Shown one piece after another: positions 53,266 through 61,752 of a DNA stretch of 64,000 bases (positions are counted from its first letter, which is position 1; each line of letters begins with the position of its first letter). Made by a program: the position numbers and the translations under genes. The stretch covers positions 1 to 64,000 of the forward strand of contig ONKX01000008.1 in assembly GCA_900318555.1 (NCBI GenBank), given 5' to 3'. The notes below the pieces were generated by a model. It did no database searches and was not told the DNA's origin. It worked only from the letters and a program-made list of their open reading frames with translations. Source of the stretch: an uncultured Prevotellaceae bacterium. Lineage in GTDB: Bacteria; Bacteroidota; Bacteroidia; Bacteroidales; Bacteroidaceae.

Positions 53266-55776
53266 ATGAAACGCCTATATACATATATTATTACGTTGTT
53301 GCTCAGTGCCACTGCCATCAAATCAATGGCACAGCAGCTCTCCGACACATACACCAGGCAGCGACCCGTCGTCATTGTCTGCGACTGGGACAAGGCGCCC
53401 TACGAATTCCTAAACAACAAGGGGCAGCCCTCTGGTAGCAATATCGATGTGATGCAGGCCGTGATGAACGAACTGAATCTGCCTTGCCGGTTTGTAATGA
53501 AAGACTGGAGTATCGCCCTGAAAACCTTCGAGCGTGGCGATGCCGACATCATTCTGGCCAATGCCCGTCGATACAGTCGCGAGCCCTACGTCCTCTCAAA
53601 TAATATCGTCAACTACAATCGCATCCGCGTGGCCATGCACTCCGATTCCGTCGGCATGGTGTCGCTCAGTCAATTGGAGCAGGATGGTGCAGTCTTCAAG
53701 CCCGGCGACTATTCCGCCTTTTACTTCATGGACGGTGACACAATGCGCAATAGTCGCATGGAGTTCCAGACGCCAAAAGTGGCGCTGATGGGCGTGCTCA
53801 ATGGTGACTACAAATACTATGTGTGGGGCGAGGAACCTCTGAAGTGGAAAATCAAGGAACTCAACCTCGAGGGCCTCGTGCTCAACGACGTGGGCATCCC
53901 CATCTCCGAAATCCATATCATCGGCCGTGACCGGCAATTGATAGAGCAGATAGATGACCAGTACTCGCGCCTGAAACAGAGCGGAGAGATTGCTGCCATT
54001 CAGGACCGATGGTTCCATCCCGAGCGCGTCCACGACCACTCGTCGCCGATAGTCTATTACATCATTGTCGCCGTGCTGCTGCTGACGGTTCTCTGCTATT
54101 TCCTCGCGCGGTTGGCAAAGGCACATGTGAGGAGCGCCGCCCGCAAATCGACGGAGTTGAACGGTATGATGATCAAGGCTCTGCACATGGGCAACTTCAG
54201 CATCATGGTCTATGACATCAAGAACGACCGGATGACCAACAAATACGGACAGATACTGCCCAAGGAAGGCCTGACATTAGAGGAATTCATAAATCACATC
54301 CACCCCAGCCAGCAGCAAGAGTTCACCCAGAAAATGAAGCTCTTGACTGATGGCCGTGAGCGCCAGTTCGTGCTGAACAAACTGTTCAACAGCGCCACCG
54401 ACGACGCCCCTCACTGGCTCAGCTTCCACGGCCACGCCATCCTGGAACTCGACAACGAAGGGCATCCTGCCTACGTCGTCAACGCCGTCCACGACGTTAC
54501 CCACGACCTGGAGGAGAACAAGGCCGAGCGCGAACTCGTCAAGAAGTACGAGCAACTGTCGAACATCCCGTTCATAGCCATGTCGTTCTACGACAAGGGC
54601 GGTTGGCTCATCGACCTCAACGACAACATGCGGCAGCTCTGCGGCATGACCGACGAACACCCCGAGAACAAGCGGTTTTGGGAAACCGTTTGCATGTTCG
54701 ATGTCCCACTGTTCCGCAACATCTACTCGCCCGACAGCCGCAACGACCTGCTCGTCTGCCAGCACATGGAATACCCCGAAATGGGTATCGACCGCTACAT
54801 CGAGTTCTTCATCCTGCCATTGTTCAACAGCGAGGGCGAGACTTGCAACTACTTCATCACTACGCTCGACATCACCGACGACCGCAACCGCGACCGCGAC
54901 CGCCACCTGTACAACAAAGAAGTACAGACCATCAAAGCCGATATTGAGCGCAAGAAGCAGACCCTGGCCTTCCTCCTGGAACATAGCGACCGCCACTTAG
55001 AGCAGGACGATGATGGCAGGATGCGTATCGTCGTCGACAACACCAAACTCGAGGAGGCCCGCCGACAGTTGCAGGCCATTACCACACTGGCCGACGAGAG
55101 CGTCAGGATGAAGAGTGGCTTCATGGCATCAATGACCCACGAGTTGCGCACGCCTCTGAACGCTATCGTCGGATTCACCGGTGTCCTCGATACGCTGGGC
55201 GACAATCCTGAGCGCGGCGAATACGTCCGCATCATCCGCAACTCTAGCGACATGCTGCAGCGACTCATCAACGACATCATCGAGGCCTCGTCCATCAGCG
55301 GCGGGACGTTTACTGTCAAGCCCGAGACCATCGACTTCGCTACTGCCTTCGATGACATCTGCTTGACACTCCAGCAGCGCGTGCAGGGCAAGGATCTGAA
55401 GTTCATCAAGGAGAATCCCTACGACACCTTCGTTACCACACTTGACTTCGAGCGCATCCAGCAGGTGCTCACCAATTTCGTCACCAATGCCGTGAAGTTT
55501 ACCGAACAGGGCCACGTCCGACTGGGCTACCGCTACGAGAAGCACGGCATGTACCTCTACTGCGAGGACACAGGCATCGGCATCCCTAAGGACAAACAAA
55601 AAGTGGTATTTGACCGTTTCGTCAAACTTAACGAATTCGTGCAAGGCACTGGGATGGGATTGGCCATTTGTAAGACGATTGCTGAAAGTTGTGGAGGCGA
55701 CATCGGCGTCATCAGTGCAGGAGAAGACCGCGGCTCCACCTTCTGGCTATGGATCCCCTGCGAGAACCACATCTAA
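53266..55776 (+). CDS. Periplasmic-sensing histidine kinase with SBP_bac_3 domain
   Basis: The 836-residue product has a signal peptide (MKRLYTYIITLLLSATAIKSMAQ), an SBP_bac_3-type ligand-binding domain (about 35-245) and a membrane segment (about 260-285). Two PAS-like regions follow (about 300-600), then a HisKA helix with MTHELRTPLNAIVGF (His625) and an ATPase domain (about 730-833) with VTNAVKFTEQG, DTGIGIPKDK and GTGMGLAICKT. It would sense a small solute, such as an amino acid, in the periplasm and phosphorylate a separate regulator, since no receiver domain is fused. No regulator gene is nearby. It begins 3 bases after the broken paralogue and was presumably cotranscribed with it. Confidence 0.92.
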   Translation: MKRLYTYIITLLLSATAIKSMAQQLSDTYTRQRPVVIVCDWDKAPYEFLNNKGQPSGSNIDVMQAVMNELNLPCRFVMKDWSIALKTFERGDADIILANARRYSREPYVLSNNIVNYNRIRVAMHSDSVGMVSLSQLEQDGAVFKPGDYSAFYFMDGDTMRNSRMEFQTPKVALMGVLNGDYKYYVWGEEPLKWKIKELNLEGLVLNDVGIPISEIHIIGRDRQLIEQIDDQYSRLKQSGEIAAIQDRWFHPERVHDHSSPIVYYIIVAVLLLTVLCYFLARLAKAHVRSAARKSTELNGMMIKALHMGNFSIMVYDIKNDRMTNKYGQILPKEGLTLEEFINHIHPSQQQEFTQKMKLLTDGRERQFVLNKLFNSATDDAPHWLSFHGHAILELDNEGHPAYVVNAVHDVTHDLEENKAERELVKKYEQLSNIPFIAMSFYDKGGWLIDLNDNMRQLCGMTDEHPENKRFWETVCMFDVPLFRNIYSPDSRNDLLVCQHMEYPEMGIDRYIEFFILPLFNSEGETCNYFITTLDITDDRNRDRDRHLYNKEVQTIKADIERKKQTLAFLLEHSDRHLEQDDDGRMRIVVDNTKLEEARRQLQAITTLADESVRMKSGFMASMTHELRTPLNAIVGFTGVLDTLGDNPERGEYVRIIRNSSDMLQRLINDIIEASSISGGTFTVKPETIDFATAFDDICLTLQQRVQGKDLKFIKENPYDTFVTTLDFERIQQVLTNFVTNAVKFTEQGHVRLGYRYEKHGMYLYCEDTGIGIPKDKQKVVFDRFVKLNEFVQGTGMGLAICKTIAESCGGDIGVISAGEDRGSTFWLWIPCENHI

Positions 55777-55792
55777 TCCTTAGCTCTCACCA

Positions 55793-57730
55793 CTATTTTA
55801 TGCTGACGCAGAGCATGGTGAGGTCGTCACTTTGCTCGGGGCCGTCGGCGAAGGCGTCGAGCGCACATTTCATTTCGTCTATCAGGAAGCGGGAGCGGGT
55901 CTTGGGGGTTCGCTCGCCGAAGGGCTGTGTCGACTCGCGGAGTACGCGGAGCATGCGCTTCTCGCCGAACTGCTCCTGCATGCGGTTCTCAGCCTCGTTG
56001 ACACCGTCGGTATAGACGAAAAGCAAGCTGCCGCGGATGTCGCCGATGTGGCCTCCAACGAAGGTATAGTCGGGCCAGAGTCCGATGGGGACGTTGGACT
56101 CGATGTCGTCGAGGAAGCGGAATACGGTCTGCGAAGTATGCATACGTCGCTCACCGTAGACGGGCGGGTTATGGCCACAGTTGCAATAGTCGAGGTTGCC
56201 GGTCTTGAGATCGATGATGCCGATAAACATGGTGACGAAGACGGAGTTCTCGTTGTCGGCGGACATGGTGTCGTTCAGCTTAGTGGCAATGACCTCGGGG
56301 GGAAACCCCTCCTTGGCTACAGTGCGGAATAGGTTGACGGCGACAGCCATGGTGAGCGAAGCGGGGATACCCTTGCCGCTGACGTCGCCCACGCAGAAGT
56401 AGAGGCGGTCATCCTGGAGGAAGAAGTCATAAAGGTCGCCGCCCACCTCCTTAGCGGGCACAATGGTAGCGTGGAGATCAATGTCGCGACGGTCGGGGAA
56501 TGCAGGAAATTTGCGGGGCACCATCGACATCTGGATGTCCCGTGCAATACGCAGTTCGCTGTCGATGCGTTCCTTAGCGGTGGTTGTGTCGGCCAGTTGG
56601 TTGTAGGCATGGCGGAGTTCCTGTATCTGCTTGCGGCGACGGAAGTAGTAGAATACGAAGAAGGCGATGGTGATGAGGATGATGGCCACGGCGGCCTGTA
56701 TCTGCAGGTCCAGGTTGGAGAGACGCAGGTCTTTAGCCTCGTTTTCTGCACGTGTCACGTCAATCTGTGTGGCGTACTCGTAGGACATCTTCTGCACCTC
56801 AGCGGTGTTGACAGAGTCGCGATAATCCTTGTAGCGTACTTGGTAGAGGTAGGCCTGCCGGTAGTCACCAAGGCTTGCGTAGGCATTGGCAATGAATACC
56901 AAGCGGTCACTGCCCCCCTTAATGTTGATGGCGATGTCCAGGGCCTCAGCGTAGCGGCCGTTTTTCATGGCGTGATAGAAGTTGACGAAAGGACCAAAGC
57001 TATCATCGTGACCGTTGTCGCGTTTCAACTTCTCGCGCTCGGCATAGGCGCGGTTGAAATCGTCGCGGCTGTATTGGTCGTTGGAGTAGGCGATGCATAT
57101 ATAGGTCCACGCTGACAGCCTGTGGTGCATGATGACATTGGGCTCTGCCAATGCCTTGCGGGCGCAGTCGAGCACCTTCTCGGGCTTCCCCAGATTGGAG
57201 TAGATTTTCGCCATCCCGAGGTAGGGGGCGGCGGCGCTCTCGTCGGGGAAGAAGCGGTGCTGGTAGTTGATAGCCTCGGTGAACTCGTGCTCAGCCTGTG
57301 CGAAGTGGCGCAGGCTCGACGACATAGTGGCCAGAGCATACGTGGACGTGTAAAGTCCGAACTTACTGTCATGCTGGTAGGCGTAGTCATGAATTTGGTG
57401 GGCCAGTTCCAGACCGCGCGTGCGGTTCACTCTGTTGAAATTGTAGATGGCCTGGTTCGACCACGCCTTGTAGAACAGCCGTTCTTGGCTGGGCCCGGCC
57501 TCGCGGCACGCCTCTATCAGCTGGTCGGTGATGAGCATGAAACTGTCGATAGCGTTCGAACTGTAGTAGCGATACATTTCCTTCTCCAACTGCGCGATGC
57601 GGTCGTTGCCACCAGCATCCGATGTCTGCGCCACCGCAGCCAGCGTCGCCATGACAGCCGTCAGCGCAACCAGGTAAACTCTCCTCAACATGCTCATTCT
57701 TGCCTGTGCGATATATACGTTTTTCTTCAT
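55793..57730 (-). CDS. TPR-SpoIIE serine phosphatase
   Basis: The 645-residue product has a signal/anchor segment (about 12-35), tetratricopeptide-like helices (about 45-330), a membrane segment (VAIILITIAFFVFYYF, about 365-382), a coiled coil and a SpoIIE/PP2C phosphatase domain. The latter shows GGDLYDFF, GDVSGKGIPASL and NCGHNPPV. Such proteins dephosphorylate anti-sigma-factor antagonists in partner-switching systems. No antagonist or RsbW-type kinase is in the window. The start at 57730 overlaps the Cache gene's stop by 4 bases (ATGA); a longer in-frame start at 58054 lies antisense-free but inside the Cache gene and has no family sense. Confidence 0.9.
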   Translation of the reverse strand: MKKNVYIAQARMSMLRRVYLVALTAVMATLAAVAQTSDAGGNDRIAQLEKEMYRYYSSNAIDSFMLITDQLIEACREAGPSQERLFYKAWSNQAIYNFNRVNRTRGLELAHQIHDYAYQHDSKFGLYTSTYALATMSSSLRHFAQAEHEFTEAINYQHRFFPDESAAAPYLGMAKIYSNLGKPEKVLDCARKALAEPNVIMHHRLSAWTYICIAYSNDQYSRDDFNRAYAEREKLKRDNGHDDSFGPFVNFYHAMKNGRYAEALDIAINIKGGSDRLVFIANAYASLGDYRQAYLYQVRYKDYRDSVNTAEVQKMSYEYATQIDVTRAENEAKDLRLSNLDLQIQAAVAIILITIAFFVFYYFRRRKQIQELRHAYNQLADTTTAKERIDSELRIARDIQMSMVPRKFPAFPDRRDIDLHATIVPAKEVGGDLYDFFLQDDRLYFCVGDVSGKGIPASLTMAVAVNLFRTVAKEGFPPEVIATKLNDTMSADNENSVFVTMFIGIIDLKTGNLDYCNCGHNPPVYGERRMHTSQTVFRFLDDIESNVPIGLWPDYTFVGGHIGDIRGSLLFVYTDGVNEAENRMQEQFGEKRMLRVLRESTQPFGERTPKTRSRFLIDEMKCALDAFADGPEQSDDLTMLCVSIK

Positions 57731-58614
57731 TTCTCTACGACAATAGTCACCGACCAGTGGGTGCGCTTCAGTGGGGTGTAATAAACATGCGACGGCACGC
57801 CGTTCACCTCCAGTTCGACCACGCCGCGATGGCGTTTCTTCAGACTGGCGATGAACGCCTCGTCGCTTATGGTAATAATGTCTCCGTCGGGGTGGGCGAA
57901 ACTGGTGCCGTCGTCGTTTAGGATAACGATGAAGAAATCGTCGTTCCCAGACAACCGGTAGTCGTTCAGCAGTTCGTCGTTCCTTACCTCGTCCTCTATC
58001 TGCCGCAACTGGTCTATCATCCACTCCTGCGTCATGTCGGCTCCGCAGACGCATGCCAAGCGACCCTGGGCGTCGAAAATGGGTGTGGCAAACGTCATGT
58101 AGTAGCCGTTGGTCACGTTCAGGTCATCCTCGTAATAATATGGCTCCGACCAGAAACTCTCCTTCTCCTTTATGCCTTGCACGTACCACGTTGACTTGGT
58201 ATAGTCGTGACGCGCCGAACCTACGAACGTCAACACGAACTCTGCCGAGTCACCCTGGTGCACGTAGGGCTGGAACCACCGGCCCTCCTGCGGAAAGTAG
58301 TTGGGCACGAAGGCCGCAAAGTAGCCGATGACGTCGGGGTTCAGGCTGGTCTTACTGCCGAGAGCCTCAACGACGGACTGAGGCGAATCCATGTGCTTTG
58401 CCACTTCGTCGAACACGTTCTCAGCATTCATCTCCACGCCCCTGACAGTCTTCGACAATTTCTCCGCCACCACGTTCATCATACCGACGTAGCGCACGTT
58501 GCGCTCCGCCCGAACCGCGTAGTTCAGCGCCACCGCCAGCAGCACTACTACCGCCAGCGCACCGATAACCACCGGCCACAGCCATTTTTTTCCCTTCTTG
58601 GTATTTGAACTCAT
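57727..58614 (-). CDS. Cache-domain membrane sensor protein
   Basis: The 295-residue product has an N-terminal membrane segment (about 12-34) and an extracytoplasmic dCache-like sensor domain (about 40-285). It shows KSTWYVQGIKEKESFWSEPY and YYMTFATPIFDAQGRLACVCGADMT, both usual in Cache ligand sensors. It has no output domain. The next gene, a membrane-anchored SpoIIE phosphatase, overlaps it by 4 bases. The two look like one sensor-phosphatase split into separate chains (inference). A promoter lies at 58648-58678. Confidence 0.85.
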   Translation of the reverse strand: MSSNTKKGKKWLWPVVIGALAVVVLLAVALNYAVRAERNVRYVGMMNVVAEKLSKTVRGVEMNAENVFDEVAKHMDSPQSVVEALGSKTSLNPDVIGYFAAFVPNYFPQEGRWFQPYVHQGDSAEFVLTFVGSARHDYTKSTWYVQGIKEKESFWSEPYYYEDDLNVTNGYYMTFATPIFDAQGRLACVCGADMTQEWMIDQLRQIEDEVRNDELLNDYRLSGNDDFFIVILNDDGTSFAHPDGDIITISDEAFIASLKKRHRGVVELEVNGVPSHVYYTPLKRTHWSVTIVVEK

Positions 58615-58647
58615 AGAATCTATTCTTTAGTTGACTTTTCTCGGTTG

Positions 58648-58678
58648 CAAAGATAGTAAATAAGTTCGTAAAAAGCAA
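58648..58678 (-). promoter_or_regulatory. Promoter of the Cache-SpoIIE operon
   Basis: On the minus strand TTG (58676-58678), a 20-base spacer and TATCTTTG (58648-58655). Confidence 0.6.
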
Positions 58679-58750
58679 TGGATTTTGGAGAATTAACGCA
58701 ATTCAGCCAAAAATAAAGGCAAAACGGGTTGAAAATTTCAGCAGAATCAT

Positions 58751-58781
58751 TTTTGTATAAAAAAAAATTGTATTACCTTTG
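58751..58781 (+). promoter_or_regulatory. Promoter of the TIGR04076-GH20 operon
   Basis: TTTTG (58751-58755), an 18-base spacer and TACCTTTG (58774-58781), a full -7 match. It is 33 bases before the start codon. Confidence 0.6.
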
Positions 58782-58814
58782 TCCCCGAAAACTCACTGAC
58801 GAGACGGATGGAGA

Positions 58815-59120
58815 ATGATGAACAAAGTAAGAATTACAGCCATTCGTCAGACGGTCTATAAAGACTTGATGGCGAAATACGAGAATCCGATTGAACATTC
58901 CTGTGATGTCAGGGAGGGCCAGCAATGGATTTCCATCGACGGCCAGCAGCCGGAAGGGATGTGCCCGTCGGCATGGACTTCTATGCGTGAGTTCGTGGAG
59001 TCACTGGCCCGAGGCGAGGGCAATTTCTACGACGGATGGATGAAAGACCCGATGAGTGCAATGATCAGTTGCAACGACGGTTTCCGTCCATTCAGTTTCT
59101 ATATTGAAGTGGTTAAATAG
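58815..59120 (+). CDS. TIGR04076 family small protein
   Basis: The 101-residue product shows the pattern of TIGR04076 proteins. It starts with KVRITAIRQTVYKDLMAKYE, has a conserved cysteine in the first half (HSCDVREGQQW), PEGMCPSAWTSM, and the end ISCNDGFRPFSFYIEV. These are small cytoplasmic proteins of unknown function. The start may be 58815 or the next ATG at 58818. It precedes the GH20 gene by 22 bases. Confidence 0.8.
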   Translation: MMNKVRITAIRQTVYKDLMAKYENPIEHSCDVREGQQWISIDGQQPEGMCPSAWTSMREFVESLARGEGNFYDGWMKDPMSAMISCNDGFRPFSFYIEVVK

Positions 59121-59142
59121 ACACTCAAATAATCAAGAGCTT

Positions 59143-60630
59143 ATGAAAAGACTTTTGTTAACGGCCGTGATGGCTATAGGAATAGTAGCCACACGGGCAC
59201 AGTATGACATTATTCCCATGCCCCAGCGCATCAGTATGGATGCGAAGGGGACGGTGCTGAACATCGACGGTCAGCCGCAGGTGACGGAGCGGCTGAACAA
59301 GGACATCGCGTCGGCAGAAGGTTGGCGTATGACAGTCGGCAAGCGTGGTATATTGTTGGAAGGACGCACGGAGGCGGGATTGTTCTACGGTCGTCAGGCG
59401 TTGCGTCAGGTGATGGCGACGAATCCCACTTCGTTGCCGTATGCCGTCGTCGAGAGTGCGCCGCGCTTTAGTTATAGGGCTATGCATTTGGATGTGTCGC
59501 GCCACTTCTTCGGTAAAGAGATGGTGAAGCAGTATCTGGACATGATGGCGCTGCACGCCATGAACACGCTGCACTTCCATCTGACCGACGACCAGGGCTG
59601 GCGCATAGAGATGAAGCGTTGGCCGAAGCTGACGACGGTGGGATCGGTGCGCAACCGGACGGTCATAGGCCGTAATGCCGGCATCTACGAATACACCCCT
59701 CACGGTGGCTATTTCACGCAGGACGACATCCGCGAGATTGTGGCTTACGCCCAAGAGCGCCATATCACCATCATTCCCGAGATCGATATGCCCGGCCACA
59801 TGTTGGCGGCCTTGGCGGCATATCCTGAGCTGGGCTGTACGGGCGGTCCATACGAGGTCTGTCCCGACTGGGGCGTGTTCGACGACATTCTCTGTGCGGG
59901 CAACGACAAGGTCTATCGTTTTCTGGAAGACATCATCGACGAACTGACAGAACTCTTCCCTGCACCCTATATCCATCTGGGTGGCGACGAGGCTCCCCGT
60001 GTGCGGTGGCAGCAGTGCAACCGCTGTCAGCAACGGATGCGTGAGCAGGGCCTGAAGACCGAGGCGCAGTTGCAGGGCTATATGGTGCGCAGGATGGAAC
60101 AGTATCTGACGAAGAAAGGGCGCCGGCTGATTGGTTGGGACGAGATAGCCGAGTGCGACATCGACACTAGTGCCGTTATCATGAGCTGGCGCGGCCACGA
60201 GGGAGGTTTCGAGGCTGCCGCCAAAGGTCATGACGTCATCATGGCCCCTACGGGGTCGATGTATTTCGACTACTACCAGTTGCCTGAGGACTTGTGGGAG
60301 AAGCCGTTCCTTATCGGTGGCTATGTGCCGCTGAGCAAGGTCTATGCCTTCAATCCCGCACCCGACTCTCTGTCAGCCGATGTGCGCCGTCATATCATCG
60401 GTACACAGGCGAATGTGTGGACCGAATACATTCCTTATAAGGAACTGCTGGAGTATCAGGTGTTGCCCCGTATGGCGGCACTCTGCGAGGTGCAGTGGAC
60501 CGAACCCGAGCGGAAGGACTACGACGGCTTCCTACGCCGTCTGCCTCGACTACTGACCATCTATGATGCACAGGGATGGAAATACTGTAAAAAGCGTGAC
60601 GATGGGGAGACGTTGAACGTTGAACATTGA
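59143..60630 (+). CDS. GH20 beta-N-acetylhexosaminidase
   Basis: The 495-residue product has a signal peptide (MKRLLLTAVMAIGIVATRA), a GH20b-type N-terminal domain and the catalytic barrel. The barrel carries FHLTDDQGWRIE, PEIDMPGHMLAAL and HLGGDEAPRVRW (Asp282 and Glu283, the catalytic pair). The family removes terminal GlcNAc or GalNAc from chitin fragments, glycoproteins and glycosaminoglycans, here outside the cytoplasm. The start at 59143 is preferred over 59104 because it begins the signal peptide. The last residues (TLNVEH) and the stop codon lie inside a heptamer array (60611-60645). Confidence 0.93.
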   Translation: MKRLLLTAVMAIGIVATRAQYDIIPMPQRISMDAKGTVLNIDGQPQVTERLNKDIASAEGWRMTVGKRGILLEGRTEAGLFYGRQALRQVMATNPTSLPYAVVESAPRFSYRAMHLDVSRHFFGKEMVKQYLDMMALHAMNTLHFHLTDDQGWRIEMKRWPKLTTVGSVRNRTVIGRNAGIYEYTPHGGYFTQDDIREIVAYAQERHITIIPEIDMPGHMLAALAAYPELGCTGGPYEVCPDWGVFDDILCAGNDKVYRFLEDIIDELTELFPAPYIHLGGDEAPRVRWQQCNRCQQRMREQGLKTEAQLQGYMVRRMEQYLTKKGRRLIGWDEIAECDIDTSAVIMSWRGHEGGFEAAAKGHDVIMAPTGSMYFDYYQLPEDLWEKPFLIGGYVPLSKVYAFNPAPDSLSADVRRHIIGTQANVWTEYIPYKELLEYQVLPRMAALCEVQWTEPERKDYDGFLRRLPRLLTIYDAQGWKYCKKRDDGETLNVEH

Positions 60631-60645
60631 ACATTGAACGTTGAA
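60611..60645 (+). repeat. Heptamer array (CGTTGAA) at the GH20/acyltransferase junction
   Basis: Five 7-bp units (CGTTGAA, CGTTGAA, CATTGAA, CATTGAA, CGTTGAA) span the GH20 stop codon (TGA 60628-60630) and end 4 bases before the next ATG. Confidence 0.85.
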
Positions 60646-60649
60646 CATT

Positions 60650-61732
60650 ATGAAGAAACGACTGCTTTCCCTTGACGTGCTGCGCGGCATCACCGTCGCT
60701 GGCATGATACTGGTCAACAACGGTTTCGAGGAAGGCTTTGCCGCCTTGCAACATTCTGCATGGAACGGACTGACGCCCTGCGACCTGGTATTTCCCTCGT
60801 TCCTCTTCATCGTGGGCTTCTCCACGTGGCTGTCACTGTCGAAGGTGCAGTTTCAGCCTACGCCGGCGGTACTGCGAAAGGTCGTCAGACGCACGATGCT
60901 GATCTTCGCCATCGGACTGTTCATCAACTGGTTTGCGCTGGCGATGGACGGACGACCGATGGACTTCGCCCACCTGCGCTATTGGGCCGTGCTGCAACGC
61001 ATAGCCGTATGTTATCTGTTGACGTCGCTCTTTGCATTGTACGTGGACCACCGCCATACGCTGAAAGTCATTGTGGGGCTGTTGGTGGCTTACGCCGTCG
61101 TGCTGCTGGCATTCGACGGATATAGCACCGATGCCACCCGCAACATAGCCGGTCGCATAGACCTGTGGTTGTTTGGTGCCGACCACCTGTATCGCCACTT
61201 ACCCATCGATCCCGAGGGCTTGCTGGGTACGATGGGCGCCACGGCCCACATGCTGACGGGATTCCTCTGCATGAGTTTCATCTCACAAACGGACGATATC
61301 CGCCGTAAGGTTTACAGACTGCTGATGGCTGGGGGCTTCATGATGCTTCTGGGGCTCCTGCTGCACCATTGCGGACTGCCCATCAACAAAACCGTATGGT
61401 CGCCCAGCTTCGTGATGGCCACCTGCGGCATCTGCTCCACCGGACTGGCGCTGCTGATATATCTGATTGACATCCGCGGGGAAGGCCGTAAGACGTGGTG
61501 GATGACCGTATTCCTCATCTTTGGCGTCAACCCACTGTTCCTCTATGTGTTCAGCGAGTGTCTGGCCGTCGTGGGTTGGAGTACGGGCATCAACGAAGGT
61601 CTGTATGCGGCGATGCGTGCCGCCATCGCGGTGCCCAGCCTGGCGTCGCTGTACTATGCGCTGACGTTTGTAACAATAGTAGGTCTTGTCGGATGGTTGC
61701 TCTACTGGCGCAAGATATACATCAAGATTTAA
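60650..61732 (+). CDS. HGSNAT-like (DUF5009/YeiB-type) membrane acyltransferase
   Basis: The 360-residue product starts MKKRLLSLDVLRGITVAGMI and has about ten hydrophobic segments. SLDVLRG is the mark of heparan-alpha-glucosaminide N-acetyltransferase-like and COG4299 proteins; WNGLTPCDLVFPSFLFIVG also fits. In animals the homologue acetylates terminal glucosamine of heparan sulfate so that a hexosaminidase can remove it. Pairing with GH20 in one operon suggests a similar trans-membrane acetylation, but activity is inferred. The start is the ATG at 60650; TTG at 60641 is possible but less likely. Confidence 0.85.
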   Translation: MKKRLLSLDVLRGITVAGMILVNNGFEEGFAALQHSAWNGLTPCDLVFPSFLFIVGFSTWLSLSKVQFQPTPAVLRKVVRRTMLIFAIGLFINWFALAMDGRPMDFAHLRYWAVLQRIAVCYLLTSLFALYVDHRHTLKVIVGLLVAYAVVLLAFDGYSTDATRNIAGRIDLWLFGADHLYRHLPIDPEGLLGTMGATAHMLTGFLCMSFISQTDDIRRKVYRLLMAGGFMMLLGLLLHHCGLPINKTVWSPSFVMATCGICSTGLALLIYLIDIRGEGRKTWWMTVFLIFGVNPLFLYVFSECLAVVGWSTGINEGLYAAMRAAIAVPSLASLYYALTFVTIVGLVGWLLYWRKIYIKI

Positions 61733-61752
61733 TATAATCTTCTTCTCAGTGT

